In this document: piece by piece, positions 8,102 to 17,636 of the stretch
Layout: each line of letters starts with the position of its first letter
Numbering within the stretch: the first letter of the stretch is position 1
DNA from: Prevotella sp.
Lineage (GTDB): Bacteria; Bacteroidota; Bacteroidia; Bacteroidales; Bacteroidaceae
Length of the DNA stretch: 64,000 nucleotides
Assembly (NCBI GenBank): GCA_017619275.1
Contig: JAFZSR010000100.1
Coordinates: 1-64,000 of the forward strand
Reading direction: 5' to 3'
Translations under genes and position numbers: made by a program
The notes under the pieces: generated by a model
What the model was told of the DNA's origin: nothing
What the model saw: only the letters and a program-made list of their open reading frames with translations
Databases searched by the model: none

Positions 8102-9613
8102 TTAGAGTGAGCGTCGGCAGCTGTTGAGCAGGTCGGCCTTGCCGTCGGCCAGCAGTTTCAGGATGAGCTCGCCGAAGAGGGTATTCTGCCAAGCAAACCA
8201 AGGGCGGGTGTAATGGGTGGCATCGTCTTTGTGGAACGACTCGTGGATGAAGCCCGTGCTGGCATCGGTGCGCATGAGCATCTCGATGCAGTGACGAATC
8301 TCGGCATCGCTGGTGCTGGTAAAGGCATACATCATGATGGACATGGGCCAGGGCATGTCGTAGCCCACATGGGGGCCGCCGATGCCCTCGCCAGCCTTGC
8401 CACGGAAGAAGGAGGGGTTATCCTCGGACCACAGGAAGCGGCGCGTGTTCTGGTAGATGGGGTCGCTGAGGGGGACATCGCCCAGATAGGCCATGGCCAG
8501 CAGCGACGGCACGTTGGCATCGTCCATGAGCAGGTGGCTGCCGAAGCCATCAACCTCGTAGGCGTAGATCTTGCCGTACTTGGGATGCTCCACCACGGCG
8601 TACTTGCGCAGCGCCTGTTCCACCTCGTCGGCCAGGGCAGTGCACTGAGCGGCGCGGCTGGCATCGCCATTGACGGCGGTGAGGATTTCGGCTGCCTTGC
8701 GCAGCGAGCTGACGGCCATAAAGTTGGAAGGAACGAGGAAGGGGAACACGGTGGCGTCGTCGCTGGGACGGAAGGCCGAGGCGATGAGTCCGACGGGCTT
8801 CACGGGATGGCCTTTGCCGTCCCAGCCCATGGTGTCGAACTGGCGGTCGGTGACGCGGAGGAAGCGGTAGCTGCCCGTGCCCTCCTTGTGCTGCTGCTCG
8901 TGGAAGACGGCGAGGATGTTGTCGATGGCCTGCAGCCACTCGTCGCCGAAGATGGTGGCGTCGGCCGTCACCTTCCAGTAGTGGTAGGCCAAGCGGATGG
9001 GATAGCACTGGGAGTCGATTTCGTACTTGCGCTCGTGGATGCCGGGCTTCATGTCGGTCTTGTCTCTCTGCCACTCGCCCACCTTCGTGGAGTCCTGGTA
9101 GAAGGCGTTAGCGTAGGGGTCGAGGTTGATGCTCTTCAGCTGGCGCAGGATGATGCCGCGGATGAGGCGGCATAGAGCGGGGTCGTCGTTGCAGAACTGC
9201 ACGTAGGGCCACACCTGTGCGCCGGAGTCGCGCAGCCACATGGCGGCGATGTCACCGGTGTAGACGAAGGTGTCGTCGTCGCCGTTGGGCAGCTTGGTGT
9301 AGTGCGCCGTGGTCTCGAGCGTGTTGGGGAAGCAATTCTCGAACATCCACGCCAGATAGGGGTTGCCGCCGAGCTGCTGCTTCACCTTCTCAATCTTCTG
9401 GTCGATGACCTGCGACTGGAACAGGCGCTGCTCCACGGGCGGGCGCTTCGACTGCCCTACGGGGATGTTGGCATCGGCCGTCATGCTGATATACTCGGCG
9501 CCAAAGGCCTGGGTTTTCTCTTCGTCGGACGCTGTGGTCTGCTCCTGGGCAGGCTTCTGTCCGCAAGCCGCCAGCATCAGTGCGGCAGCCATCATTGCAA
9601 ATAGTCGGTTCAT
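8102..9613 (-). CDS. GH125 exo-alpha-1,6-mannosidase lipoprotein
   Basis: A 503-residue family 125 glycoside hydrolase (formerly DUF1237), which removes terminal alpha-1,6-linked mannose. Family hallmarks are MWLRDSGAQVWPYV, LRQLKSINLDPYANAF, KYEIDSQCYPIRLAYHYWK and GPHVGYDMPWPMSIMMYA. An N-terminal lipoprotein signal (LMLAACGQK, lipid Cys17) places it on a membrane surface, probably periplasm-facing or outer. It is the middle gene of a three-gene operon, four bases after the GH2-fusion gene and ten bases before GH38, so all three are made together. Unlike both neighbours it carries no in-frame repeats. GH125 next to GH38, GH76 and GH92 genes is a consistent alpha-mannan degradation signature. 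Confidence 0.94.
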   Translation of the reverse strand: MNRLFAMMAAALMLAACGQKPAQEQTTASDEEKTQAFGAEYISMTADANIPVGQSKRPPVEQRLFQSQVIDQKIEKVKQQLGGNPYLAWMFENCFPNTLETTAHYTKLPNGDDDTFVYTGDIAAMWLRDSGAQVWPYVQFCNDDPALCRLIRGIILRQLKSINLDPYANAFYQDSTKVGEWQRDKTDMKPGIHERKYEIDSQCYPIRLAYHYWKVTADATIFGDEWLQAIDNILAVFHEQQHKEGTGSYRFLRVTDRQFDTMGWDGKGHPVKPVGLIASAFRPSDDATVFPFLVPSNFMAVSSLRKAAEILTAVNGDASRAAQCTALADEVEQALRKYAVVEHPKYGKIYAYEVDGFGSHLLMDDANVPSLLAMAYLGDVPLSDPIYQNTRRFLWSEDNPSFFRGKAGEGIGGPHVGYDMPWPMSIMMYAFTSTSDAEIRHCIEMLMRTDASTGFIHESFHKDDATHYTRPWFAWQNTLFGELILKLLADGKADLLNSCRRSL

Positions 9614-9617
9614 ATAT

Positions 9618-12600
9618 TTATCTTCTTTTAAATACTTTGCAGATGCTTCCGTCTTCGCGGCGGACGATGTTGATGCCCATGAGCATGCTGTCGACCTGAA
9701 TGCCGGAGAGGCTGTAGATACGTTGAACGTTGAACGTTGAACGTTGAACGTCGTTGATGGTGCTCACGTCTTCGGGCTCCTCGGCGCCGTAGATGTTCGT
9801 CAGCTTCAGGTTGGCTTCGCGGATGCGGACCTCGTCCATCTTCATCACTTCGCGGTTGTAGGTCATCAGGCCGTTCACCTCGGTCTCCACGTCGGTGGTC
9901 TGAGTGTAGACGGCGGCGCAGAAGGCGGCCTTGCCTCCGTCGTTGGCCGTGGCGTCCTTCGCCATCGTGACCACCGCCTCCACATTCTGCACGTAGGCGT
10001 CGGTGAGCTGCTTCTCGCTGGCGTAGTTCACGTAGGTGGTGGCGTTGTTCTCATACCAGCGGTGGTCGGTGATGTGGCGGCCCAGTCCGCCAAACTCGCC
10101 CAGCACTACGGGGCGGTTGGGGTCGTAGAGGAAGATGTGGGGCGGACGGTCGTAGTCGTGCAGGTCGACGATGTCGCCAACACCCTGATAGTGGTTGCCG
10201 CCGCTGGCAGCGTTGACGAGGCGGGTGTCGTCGACGGAGCGGGTGAAGTCGACAACCTCCGAGGTCTTGAACTGACCCCAGCTCTCGTTGAACGGTGTCC
10301 AGACCACGATGGCGGGGCTGCCAAGGTGCTGCTCGATGATTTCCTTCCACTGGTTCTTGAAGTTCTGCTCTACGGCGGTGGCGTGCTTGCCGGGATTGGT
10401 GCTCCACTCGCGGGTGACCCACGGCTCGTCGCTGCGGCCCAGGGCGGGCATGTCCTGCCAAACGAGGACGCCCAGACGGTCGCAGTGGTAGTACCAGCGG
10501 GCGGGCTCCACCTTCATGTGCTTGCGAATCATGTTGTAGCCCCAGTCTTTGGTCTTTTGCACATCGTAGGCCAGCGCCTCGTCGGTGGGGGCGGTATAGA
10601 GCCCGTCGGGCCAATAGCCCTGGTCGAGCAGCCCGAAGTGGAACACGTCGCGGTTGTTCAGCTGCATGCGCCACTCGCCGTTGTCAAGCTTGCGCATCGA
10701 AATCTTTCGCATGGCGGCATAGCTTTGCACGCGGTCGCCGCTCTGGAGCGACACCTCCAGGTCGTAGAGCCAGGGATTGGTGGGGCTCCACAGCTTGGCG
10801 TTGGGCACGTTCAGCTCGATGGCGCTGCCAGTAGTGCCGGTGGCCTGGGCCACGGTCTGTCCCTTCAGTTTGAGCACCACGGTGACGGGGTCTGCGTCGG
10901 TGGCGGTGCCACCGACCACCGAACCACCAGTTACGGAACTGCCACCGACCACCGAACCACCAGCTACGGAACTACCACCGACCACGGTGACGTTCAGCTT
11001 GCCGTGGTCAACGTCGGGGGTGGCGACGATGTTGCTGATATAGGATTGAGGCACCGGCTCGAGCCACACTGTCTGCCAGATGCCCGACACTTGGGTGTAC
11101 CAGATGCTGCCCGCGCCGCCGGGGTTGTAGCGCTGCTTGCCCACGGGCTGCGTGGTCTCATCGGTGTTGTCGATAACCATCACAGCCAGGGTGTTCTCGC
11201 CCTCCTTCAGCTGCGAAGTGATGTTGATGGCGAAAGCGCCAAAGCCTCCGGTGTGGTTGCCCACAAGATTGCCGTTGACGTAGACGCGGGCCTGATAGTC
11301 CACGGCGCCGAAGTTGAGCAGCACCTGCTGCCCTGCCCAGCCAGCGGGGATGGTGAATGTGCGCTGATACCACAGGTAGTTGTTCTTGTCGAGCATCCGC
11401 ATCACCCCCGATAGGCTCGACTCCACGGGGAAGGGCACGAGAATCTTGCCGTCCCATTCGGTGGGGATGGTGCGCTTGGTGGTGATGGTGTAATCCCACA
11501 GTCCGTTCAGGTTCAGCCATTCACTCCTCACCATCTGCGGACGGGGGTATTCGGGCAACGGCAGCTGCGGGTTCACCTCTGCTGCCCAGCGTGTCTTTAT
11601 CTTATAGCCCTGTGGCTGCCATGACTCTTCCGAAGGATGTGGCGCATACTTGTCCATGAGCACCTTCATCCAGTGGCCTCCGATGACCGAGCGGGCACGG
11701 AATCCGCGGGCCTCGCCGTTGCCCGTCCAGTACCAGTCGCTCAGCGGCCAGCGGGTGCGGGTTTCGTTGGCATACTTCCACACCAGGTCCGAGAATTTCA
11801 GGAACGTCTCGTTGTCGTCGGCCATTGCTGCCGTCCACATCACCCAGTCGCTCTTAGTGTAGTTCTCGCGGTTGTCGAGGGGAAGACCGTAGGTGTTCTG
11901 CTTCGTCAGGTAGAACTTCATCTCGCGCTCCAGCACTTGCTTGGGGAAGATATGGATGCCCCACAGCTTATCCCACACCAGATTGTACTTCTGACTCCAC
12001 GAGCCGCCACGGTCGAAGGCCAGCTTGTAGTGGTCGCCGTCGCGGGCGTCAATCTCCCACACCTGTGCCATCCGTTTGGCAATGTCCATATATCTGTTAT
12101 ACAGGTCGCTGCGACCGCGCATCTGGCACATCTCGGCGTAGGCGGCGATGCCCATGATGGCTTTGATGCTTAGGTTGGCGTTGTGTGCCCAATGGCCGGC
12201 AAAGTCGTCGGTGCAGAGCTGCGTGTCGGGGTCTTGTCCGTTGTTCACTAAGTAGTTCACCCAGCGCGTGCAGATGTTCCAGTAGGTGTTCACCCAACTG
12301 GTGTTTCCCTCAATCTTGCTGATCATGGCAGCCAGCGTGAGCATGTTGCCACTCTCCTCCAAGGGCATGTCGCCGCCATACACCTGTCCGTTGGCATGGG
12401 GATAGGTGCCCAGGTCGTGGGCGGCCCAGTCCTTGTTCCACTTGCCGGTGCGCTGGTATTCAAAGATAGAGGTCATCATGCCTTTCTGCAGCTCGGTGTT
12501 GTAGAGCAGGAAGAGCGGAGCCGAGGGGTAGGTAAGGTCGACGGTGTTCACGCAACCGTTTGAGTTGTTCTCCTTCGAGAAATAGAGCAGACGGCCACCG

Positions 12601-14213
12601 TCGTCCTCAAACAGTTTGTGGGCGGCCAGCACTTGGCGGTAGCTGCCCGAGAGCAGCTCGGCATATTTCTCGTTGCCGGCGGCCAGCCCATCGTCGTAGA
12701 TGGTCTTGTCCTGCTGGCGACAGCGTTCCATGATGTCACGATAACCAGCGCCCAGCTCGTCGAAGGCCTGGAAGATGGTCTTGCCGTTGCGGGCCCAGTA
12801 GCCCTTGTAATCCTTGTTGAAGTAGCGGATGTCCTTCACCTCGTCGTAGCCAATCATCATGAAGCTGGAGGCTCCCTCCGAGGTCGGGGATTGCAAATCC
12901 CCTCCAACGGGGGAGACACTCCCGAAGTCGTGGACGTAGGCCAGCGAGGTCATGTTCGAGGGCGACTCGTTCTTCACCTCTCCAGTATATGCGGGCAGCT
13001 GGCCTGTGCTGGTGAAGGTGCCCTCCATTACGGCGGTAGGCGCCACGCTCACTTGTCCGTTCTTTCCCGAGAGGTAGAGGTAGCCCCAGTCTATGCAGAT
13101 GAGGTCGCCGGCACGCTTCAGCACGGGCTGCTCTGTAGTGCCAGCCTTGGCATACTGCACGCCGTTCTCGCTCACGATGCAGGCATCGACGGCCTGTGCC
13201 AGCTCGTTCACCGTGAGGCGCGGCGTGGTCGAAACATAGAACTGCACATCGTGGGCTTTGCCGTCGGTGGGGCGCACCTGGTAGGATATATAATTAATAG
13301 GAGTGGAGAGCAGGTCGAGGTCGGTGATAATCATCGGGGCGGTGAACACCACGTCGAGCTCCACAGGGCCGCACGCAAAGGTGTAGTAGGTCGAGGTGGC
13401 CATCACGTCGACGCTCTTCTGCTGTGCTGTCTGCACCTCGGCGCCCGACAGGTAGATGTTCTCGAAGAGACCGAAGTCGATGTAGGCGCCACCCGTGGTG
13501 TTGTGGCAGTGGGCGGCCAGCACATTCTCGCCCGCCACCAGCTTCTGCTTCTCCGCGTCGGTCAGACGGTGCGTCTCGCCTTGCAGCCACGTCTCGCCCG
13601 TGCTGATCACCTGTGTGCCGTTGACGTAAAGCTCGAACACATCGTCGTGCGAGAACTCTATCCAGAGGTCCTTCTGCAGGTCGTCGGCGGTGAGCGTCAC
13701 CTTGCGACGCACATAGATGTCGCTGTTCGTGGCCGTCCATGAAGTGTGTACGTTGGGATATTCGTTGGCGGTGCCCCAGGCGGCCTTCTCCTCGTTCCAG
13801 CTGCTGTCGTTGAATCCGCGCTGCGTCCATGCCGTGCCCGACTGGTAGGTGTGGCTCACGCGTCCTTTCCACGAGTCGCCGCTGTCGGCCATCGGGGCGA
13901 TGGGCTTCAGCAGAAACTGCTGTCCGTTGCCCATCCAGCGGTAGTTGTTGCCGTCCACGCGCAGCAGCCCCTCGATGGGTTTCTCCACGTCAGTCCAGTG
14001 ACGTACGCTGCCATCGGTCAGCTTGTCGAAGGGCGACCAGAACGAGAAGTAGGGGTCGTTCACCAGCAGCGGCACCGACGGCAGACGCAGTGCCGAGCTT
14101 TTGTAGGGTTGGAACAGGTCGGCCTCTCCTCCTTCGGTTTGGCTGGAGGGAGCCGCCATCGTGGGGGCGGCAAGCAGCATGAACGCTGCGGCAAGAAGAT
14201 TTTTTAGTTTCAT
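9618..14213 (-). CDS. Fusion of DUF4965/DUF1793 glutaminase-like protein with GH2
   Basis: A 1531-residue two-enzyme fusion. Residues 1 to about 865 match the whole 811-residue paralogue encoded at 47500-49935 (DUF4964/DUF5127/DUF4965/DUF1793 family, often called glutaminase-like, with a galactose-binding-like insert [13 protein letters not shown]). The remainder is a family 2 glycoside hydrolase with acid/base Glu1310 (TPFNESWG) and nucleophile Glu1373 (VVLGEFGG). The signal peptide [21 protein letters not shown] supports a start at 14213 or 14216. The last 35 residues ([19 protein letters not shown]) resemble a short type-A secretion tail. It is the first gene of the GH2-GH125-GH38 operon. 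Three repeat insertions are in frame (9721-9752, 10909-10985, 12871-12922). The activity of the N-terminal half is not established; a glycosidase-like role is plausible from its alpha/alpha fold and setting. Confidence 0.9.
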   Translation of the reverse strand: MKLKNLLAAAFMLLAAPTMAAPSSQTEGGEADLFQPYKSSALRLPSVPLLVNDPYFSFWSPFDKLTDGSVRHWTDVEKPIEGLLRVDGNNYRWMGNGQQFLLKPIAPMADSGDSWKGRVSHTYQSGTAWTQRGFNDSSWNEEKAAWGTANEYPNVHTSWTATNSDIYVRRKVTLTADDLQKDLWIEFSHDDVFELYVNGTQVISTGETWLQGETHRLTDAEKQKLVAGENVLAAHCHNTTGGAYIDFGLFENIYLSGAEVQTAQQKSVDVMATSTYYTFACGPVELDVVFTAPMIITDLDLLSTPINYISYQVRPTDGKAHDVQFYVSTTPRLTVNELAQAVDACIVSENGVQYAKAGTTEQPVLKRAGDLICIDWGYLYLSGKNGQVSVAPTAVMEGTFTSTGQLPAYTGEVKNESPSNMTSLAYVHDFGSVSPVGGDLQSPTSEGASSFMMIGYDEVKDIRYFNKDYKGYWARNGKTIFQAFDELGAGYRDIMERCRQQDKTIYDDGLAAGNEKYAELLSGSYRQVLAAHKLFEDDGGRLLYFSKENNSNGCVNTVDLTYPSAPLFLLYNTELQKGMMTSIFEYQRTGKWNKDWAAHDLGTYPHANGQVYGGDMPLEESGNMLTLAAMISKIEGNTSWVNTYWNICTRWVNYLVNNGQDPDTQLCTDDFAGHWAHNANLSIKAIMGIAAYAEMCQMRGRSDLYNRYMDIAKRMAQVWEIDARDGDHYKLAFDRGGSWSQKYNLVWDKLWGIHIFPKQVLEREMKFYLTKQNTYGLPLDNRENYTKSDWVMWTAAMADDNETFLKFSDLVWKYANETRTRWPLSDWYWTGNGEARGFRARSVIGGHWMKVLMDKYAPHPSEESWQPQGYKIKTRWAAEVNPQLPLPEYPRPQMVRSEWLNLNGLWDYTITTKRTIPTEWDGKILVPFPVESSLSGVMRMLDKNNYLWYQRTFTIPAGWAGQQVLLNFGAVDYQARVYVNGNLVGNHTGGFGAFAINITSQLKEGENTLAVMVIDNTDETTQPVGKQRYNPGGAGSIWYTQVSGIWQTVWLEPVPQSYISNIVATPDVDHGKLNVTVVGGSSVAGGSVVGGSSVTGGSVVGGTATDADPVTVVLKLKGQTVAQATGTTGSAIELNVPNAKLWSPTNPWLYDLEVSLQSGDRVQSYAAMRKISMRKLDNGEWRMQLNNRDVFHFGLLDQGYWPDGLYTAPTDEALAYDVQKTKDWGYNMIRKHMKVEPARWYYHCDRLGVLVWQDMPALGRSDEPWVTREWSTNPGKHATAVEQNFKNQWKEIIEQHLGSPAIVVWTPFNESWGQFKTSEVVDFTRSVDDTRLVNAASGGNHYQGVGDIVDLHDYDRPPHIFLYDPNRPVVLGEFGGLGRHITDHRWYENNATTYVNYASEKQLTDAYVQNVEAVVTMAKDATANDGGKAAFCAAVYTQTTDVETEVNGLMTYNREVMKMDEVRIREANLKLTNIYGAEEPEDVSTINDVQRSTFNVQRIYSLSGIQVDSMLMGINIVRREDGSICKVFKRR
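9721..9752. repeat. TTGAACG-type repeat inside GH2-fusion gene
   Basis: Three and a half tandem 9-bp GTTGAACGT units encode [11 protein letters not shown] just before the C-terminal tail. Confidence 0.8.
10909..10985. repeat. 33-bp tandem repeat in GH2 domain
   Basis: About 2.3 copies of a 33-bp unit beginning CCACCGACCACCGAACCACC encode 11-residue Gly/Ser/Val units ([11 protein letters not shown]) inserted in a beta-sandwich of the GH2 part. Confidence 0.85.
12871..12922. repeat. G/C-rich palindromic insertion in GH2-fusion gene
   Basis: Sequence with nested palindromes (GGGGATTGCAAATCCCC and CCCCTCCAACGGGGG) adds about 14 residues ([14 protein letters not shown]) that the paralogue at 47500-49935 lacks at the same place. 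Confidence 0.7.
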
Positions 14214-14261
14214 CATATTTTGAGCTATTCTGTGTGCACCGTAGTGATGGGCTTTCGAGTG

Positions 14262-14269
14262 CAAAAGTA
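14262..14269 (-). promoter_or_regulatory. -7 promoter box of GH2-GH125-GH38 operon
   Basis: The minus strand reads TACTTTTG (TAnnTTTG), about 50 bases before the start codon. Confidence 0.65.
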
Positions 14270-14273
14270 GCAA

Positions 14274-14330
14274 AAAAACCGTTCATTCAGCAATAAATAA
14301 TGGTCTGTTTACAACAAAAACCGTTCATTC
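14274..14330 (-). promoter_or_regulatory. Paired 15-bp direct repeat, candidate operator
   Basis: AAAAACCGTTCATTC occurs exactly at 14274-14288 and 14316-14330, 42 bp apart (four helical turns), just upstream of the -7 box. On the transcribed strand it reads GAATGAACGG. Related CCGTTCA/TGAACGG sites lie before other genes of this island. Confidence 0.5.
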
Positions 14331-14410
14331 CATCCCATACAGCCGCCAGACCGTTTGCGAGCATTGATTTTCCCCTCTTTCATCTGCTTGTTTCTCAATA
14401 GTTTACCGAC

Positions 14411-14498
14411 CTGCAAAAAATCTCGTACGAGATTTTTTCAAAAGTCGTTACCAAAATTAAAAAAGTCGTTACCAAAATTTCAAAAGGCGTTACCTGTT
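14411..14498. repeat. Dispersed intergenic repeat, copy 1
   Basis: A 24-bp perfect palindrome (14415-14438, core TCTCGTACGAGA flanked by A6 and T6) followed by two AAGTCGTTACCAAAATT units and one AAGGCGTTACC. Nearly the same sequence is found in reverse at 51367-51446 and shortened at 26399-26467. The gap 14217-14661 otherwise holds only the promoter, the direct repeat and a weak hairpin at 14556-14589. Confidence 0.85.
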
Positions 14499-14661
14499 TT
14501 TTCAAAGCGCTGCCGGATTGACAATCGAGCGGCAATTTTTGTCAGAAAAGAAGGGGTGCTGCCGTGGCCTGTGAAGCTCGCGGCAGCACTCTCGTTGTAT
14601 AGATGATTTAGTGTTGGTTCCCAGCTTTGGGGGTGGTTAGCGAAAAACCATCATTAGGCTT

Positions 14662-17607
14662 TTACTTGCGGATGTACTTCTTGCCGTTCATGATGTACAT
14701 TCCCTTTGCGGGGTTCGTGATGTTGCGGCCCTGCAAGTCGAAGATACCTTGAACGTTCACGGTCTGCGGTTGAACGTCGGCGATGCCCATCATATCCTCT
14801 GAAGGCTTCTCCGTGCCGAAGTAGGTGAGTCGGAAATTGTCGACCACCACCCAGTCCTGTGCCCTCTCGCGGAACTTCTGCACCAGGATCATCAGGTCGC
14901 CGGTGGTCACCTCGACGAGTATGCCCGTCTTGTAGAGTCCGCTCTGGAAGTAGTCGCAAGCCTCGTTGATCCACATGGGGAACTCGCCCACGTAGAGGTC
15001 TTCGCCGTTGGGGTCGTCAATCTGGCGGATGGTGCCGTCGTCGTTCATCACGGGCTGTCCGTCCTCGCCAATTTCGTCGATGCGATAGCGCGTGGTGCTG
15101 CGGTTGCCCAGTCCGGGTGCTTTGTCCACCTCGCTGAGGATGTTGGGCAGTGCCACCTGGTTGTCGGTGTTCATGTCGACGAGCTTAGCGGCCTGCACGC
15201 GCTCCTCTCCGGCAGCTTCTGCACGTATTTGATCCTGATGGTTGCCGTCGCGGTAGTATCCCTGCACGCCAATCCAGTACCATCCGGGCAGGAGGTCGTA
15301 GAGGTTCTGGCTGAAGTCGAAGTCGGCGCTGTTCCAGCACTCGAATGCGAAGTCATTGTGGTTGTCGTAGCGTCCCCAGATGCTGCCGTTGTCGTACTGG
15401 CTGACCCATGCCGACACGTCCTCGCGCTGGTTGAAGTTGGGCGACATAATCTTGTAGGAGGCATCCTGCGGCTTCGAAGCGGTGGCGGTGGCAAGCAGCT
15501 CGTCGCGCTCGGCCTTGGTGACCAGCTTCCACTGGTTCTCGGGGTTGTCGATGCCATACATGTCGGTGTCGATGTTGCCGTAGGTGCCGGGACGATAGCC
15601 GAGGAGCATGCGCTCGCCGGTGTCGCTGTTCTTCTCGCCATTGGCGCGTGCGATGACATAGACGCCGCTCTTGCCCTCCACGGGCACGAACTCCCAGAGG
15701 TTCTGGTGGGGTGTGTCCATATAGCCGCCGTAGTTGAGCCAGTGCTCGCCCTCGCCGTTCTGCAGATGGGTGTCGATCTTATAGCCGCTGAAGGGCTCGC
15801 CCTCTTCAGGATACTCGGTGCCGCTGACGAGCGTCACCTCGACGCCGGGGAAGCCCACATAGGCATGTGCGCCCCAGTCGCCACCACCGCAGAGGAAGCG
15901 CTTCAGCCCCACATTGTAGATATAGAAGTCGCCATCGGCAGGTGTGGCGCCCTTGAACACGTCGGCGTGCTTGTCGGCGGCAATCTTCTTGCGCTCCACT
16001 CGCAGCTGGTTGAGTGCGTCGTGAATCTGGTTGGCGGCAGTGGCGTGCTCCAGCACGGCCTTGGCATTGTTGATATAGGCGGCATCGACGCCAGCGCTCT
16101 CGGCAAAGGGGATGGTGGCAGCCAGGAACTGCAGGGGCTCTTGCACGCCACGCACGTCGTTCAGGGCATTGCGCAGGGCGTTGATGGCCTCGTTGAATTG
16201 TTCGAGGTCGGTCACTTCGGCGGCAGCCAGGGCGTCGTTGAGGGCGTTGACGAAGAAGTCGGGCTTGGCACCCTCGAAGGCATTAGCCTCGGCCATCACG
16301 TTGGTGTAATCCTTGGCAGCGGCCAGTGCGTCGCGCAGCTTCATCGAGGCGGCTGCGATGGCGGTGGCATCGTTGCCGTTGAGGGCAGCTTGTGCCTCGC
16401 TGATGGCGTTGGTGAGCACGGCCACGGTGAGTCCGTCGTAGGCGGCGGCCTCGTCGAGGGCAGCCTGCAGGTTGGCCTTCACCTCGGTGAGGTCGATCTC
16501 ATTGCCCAAGTAGGTGAGTGTGAAGTTGTCGAACACGAGCCAGTCGTCGTCGCCACCGCCAATCTTCTGCATGCCGATGGTGAGCGTTCCGTCGCTGACG
16601 ACCACCTTGACGGGGTCGTTCCAGTAGCCACCGAGGAAGAAGCAGTTGGAGGCACGGTCGAGTGCGTTGCCGGGCACGCTGTTGCCGGGGATGTAGACAC
16701 CACCCTGGGGCACGGCGTAGGAGTCGAGGTCCTCTTCGGTGACGCCGCTCTCGAGGATGGACTTGAATGGACGGCTGACATCGTTGAGGAAGAACGAGGC
16801 GCGGATGACCTCTTCGCCAGCATCGCGCTTGGCACCAATTTGCGTCTCGGAGCCGTCGCGGTAGAAGCCCTGCAGCTTGAACTCATAGGTGCCGTTGGGC
16901 AGACCGGTGATGGTCTTCTTCAGTTCGAACTTCGTCTTCTTCCAGCACTCCACGGCGCGGTTGGCATGAACGATGCCATCTCCGCCCTGGGCATAGACGC
17001 CGTCGCCCTCCTGGATGACATCCCAGCGATTGCGCTCGTCCTGATTGGCGAAGTCGTGGCCGCCGATGAGCCATGTGGCATCCTTCGGGTTGTCCTTGGT
17101 GGCGGTCATCATGTAGGCCATGCGCTGCTCGTAGGTGACGAGCACCCACTCCTGATTGAAGCCGAAGTCATCAATCCAGCCCTCGTCGTTAGCGTTAAGA
17201 TAGTGCTGCTCGTTGTCGGTGGAGATGGTGTAGACATTCTCCTTGCCAGCAACAGGGGTGAACTGCCAAAGGGTCTGTGGCTGGTCGGTGTCGAGATAGA
17301 AAGCGGGGTTGTCGCCCAGCTGTGGGCCGTTGATGCTGTTGTTGTGGCCAAACTTGGGGTTGAGGCGGTAGCCACCCTCGCCAGCCACAATCTCGATGTC
17401 GAGACCGTAGTCGCCCAACTCGGCGCGCGTGGTCCAGTAGGCTCCGTTGTTGATGTTGTTCTGCAACCACTTGCCCGTCTCTACCTGATACAGATAGAAC
17501 GTGCCTCCCTCTGCGGGCAGTGCATTGCCCGTCCAGGGAGATGTCTGTGACTGCGTGGAGGCAAATGCCAGCAGGCTCAGTCCGAAGAGTAAAATTCTTT
17601 TTCTCAT
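14662..17607 (-). CDS. Large modular secreted carbohydrate-binding-like protein
   Basis: A 981-residue secreted protein with signal peptide MRKRILLFGLSLLAFASTQS. No named enzyme family is recognised. It has an internal duplication: a trefoil-like module (FYLYQVETGKWLQNN to about residue 155; DFYIYNVGLKRFLCGG near 565), each followed by a beta-sandwich with the motif LPNGTYEFKLQGFYRDG / LLPGWYWIGVQGYYRDG. Between them are two to three FIVAR-like helical repeats (AALDEAAAYDG, AISEAQAAL). The end (IFDLQGRNITNPAKGMYIM) is a short type-IX-like sorting tail. It follows the GH43 gene by 29 bases in the same operon and is paralogous to the protein at 23237-25987. A glycan-capture role at the cell surface is inferred from its modules. 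Confidence 0.85.
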   Translation of the reverse strand: MRKRILLFGLSLLAFASTQSQTSPWTGNALPAEGGTFYLYQVETGKWLQNNINNGAYWTTRAELGDYGLDIEIVAGEGGYRLNPKFGHNNSINGPQLGDNPAFYLDTDQPQTLWQFTPVAGKENVYTISTDNEQHYLNANDEGWIDDFGFNQEWVLVTYEQRMAYMMTATKDNPKDATWLIGGHDFANQDERNRWDVIQEGDGVYAQGGDGIVHANRAVECWKKTKFELKKTITGLPNGTYEFKLQGFYRDGSETQIGAKRDAGEEVIRASFFLNDVSRPFKSILESGVTEEDLDSYAVPQGGVYIPGNSVPGNALDRASNCFFLGGYWNDPVKVVVSDGTLTIGMQKIGGGDDDWLVFDNFTLTYLGNEIDLTEVKANLQAALDEAAAYDGLTVAVLTNAISEAQAALNGNDATAIAAASMKLRDALAAAKDYTNVMAEANAFEGAKPDFFVNALNDALAAAEVTDLEQFNEAINALRNALNDVRGVQEPLQFLAATIPFAESAGVDAAYINNAKAVLEHATAANQIHDALNQLRVERKKIAADKHADVFKGATPADGDFYIYNVGLKRFLCGGGDWGAHAYVGFPGVEVTLVSGTEYPEEGEPFSGYKIDTHLQNGEGEHWLNYGGYMDTPHQNLWEFVPVEGKSGVYVIARANGEKNSDTGERMLLGYRPGTYGNIDTDMYGIDNPENQWKLVTKAERDELLATATASKPQDASYKIMSPNFNQREDVSAWVSQYDNGSIWGRYDNHNDFAFECWNSADFDFSQNLYDLLPGWYWIGVQGYYRDGNHQDQIRAEAAGEERVQAAKLVDMNTDNQVALPNILSEVDKAPGLGNRSTTRYRIDEIGEDGQPVMNDDGTIRQIDDPNGEDLYVGEFPMWINEACDYFQSGLYKTGILVEVTTGDLMILVQKFRERAQDWVVVDNFRLTYFGTEKPSEDMMGIADVQPQTVNVQGIFDLQGRNITNPAKGMYIMNGKKYIRK

Positions 17608-17636
17608 AATAGTGTTAGTTATTGTTTATAAAGATG

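Noticed and set aside
11560-11660. Frameshift or misassembly joining two genes at the GH2 fusion point
   Set aside because: The frame is continuous, the linker is normal protein sequence, and the GH2 part has no signal peptide or start region of its own.
14556-14589. Hairpin GTGCTGCCG/CGGCAGCAC as terminator
   Set aside because: Only nine pairs with no T tract; too weak to call as a terminator.
15229-17550. A 773-codon open frame on the plus strand
   Set aside because: It is antisense to the 981-residue modular protein; it has no start signal and its composition (Val/Gly/His-rich) is typical of a shadow frame in GC-rich DNA.
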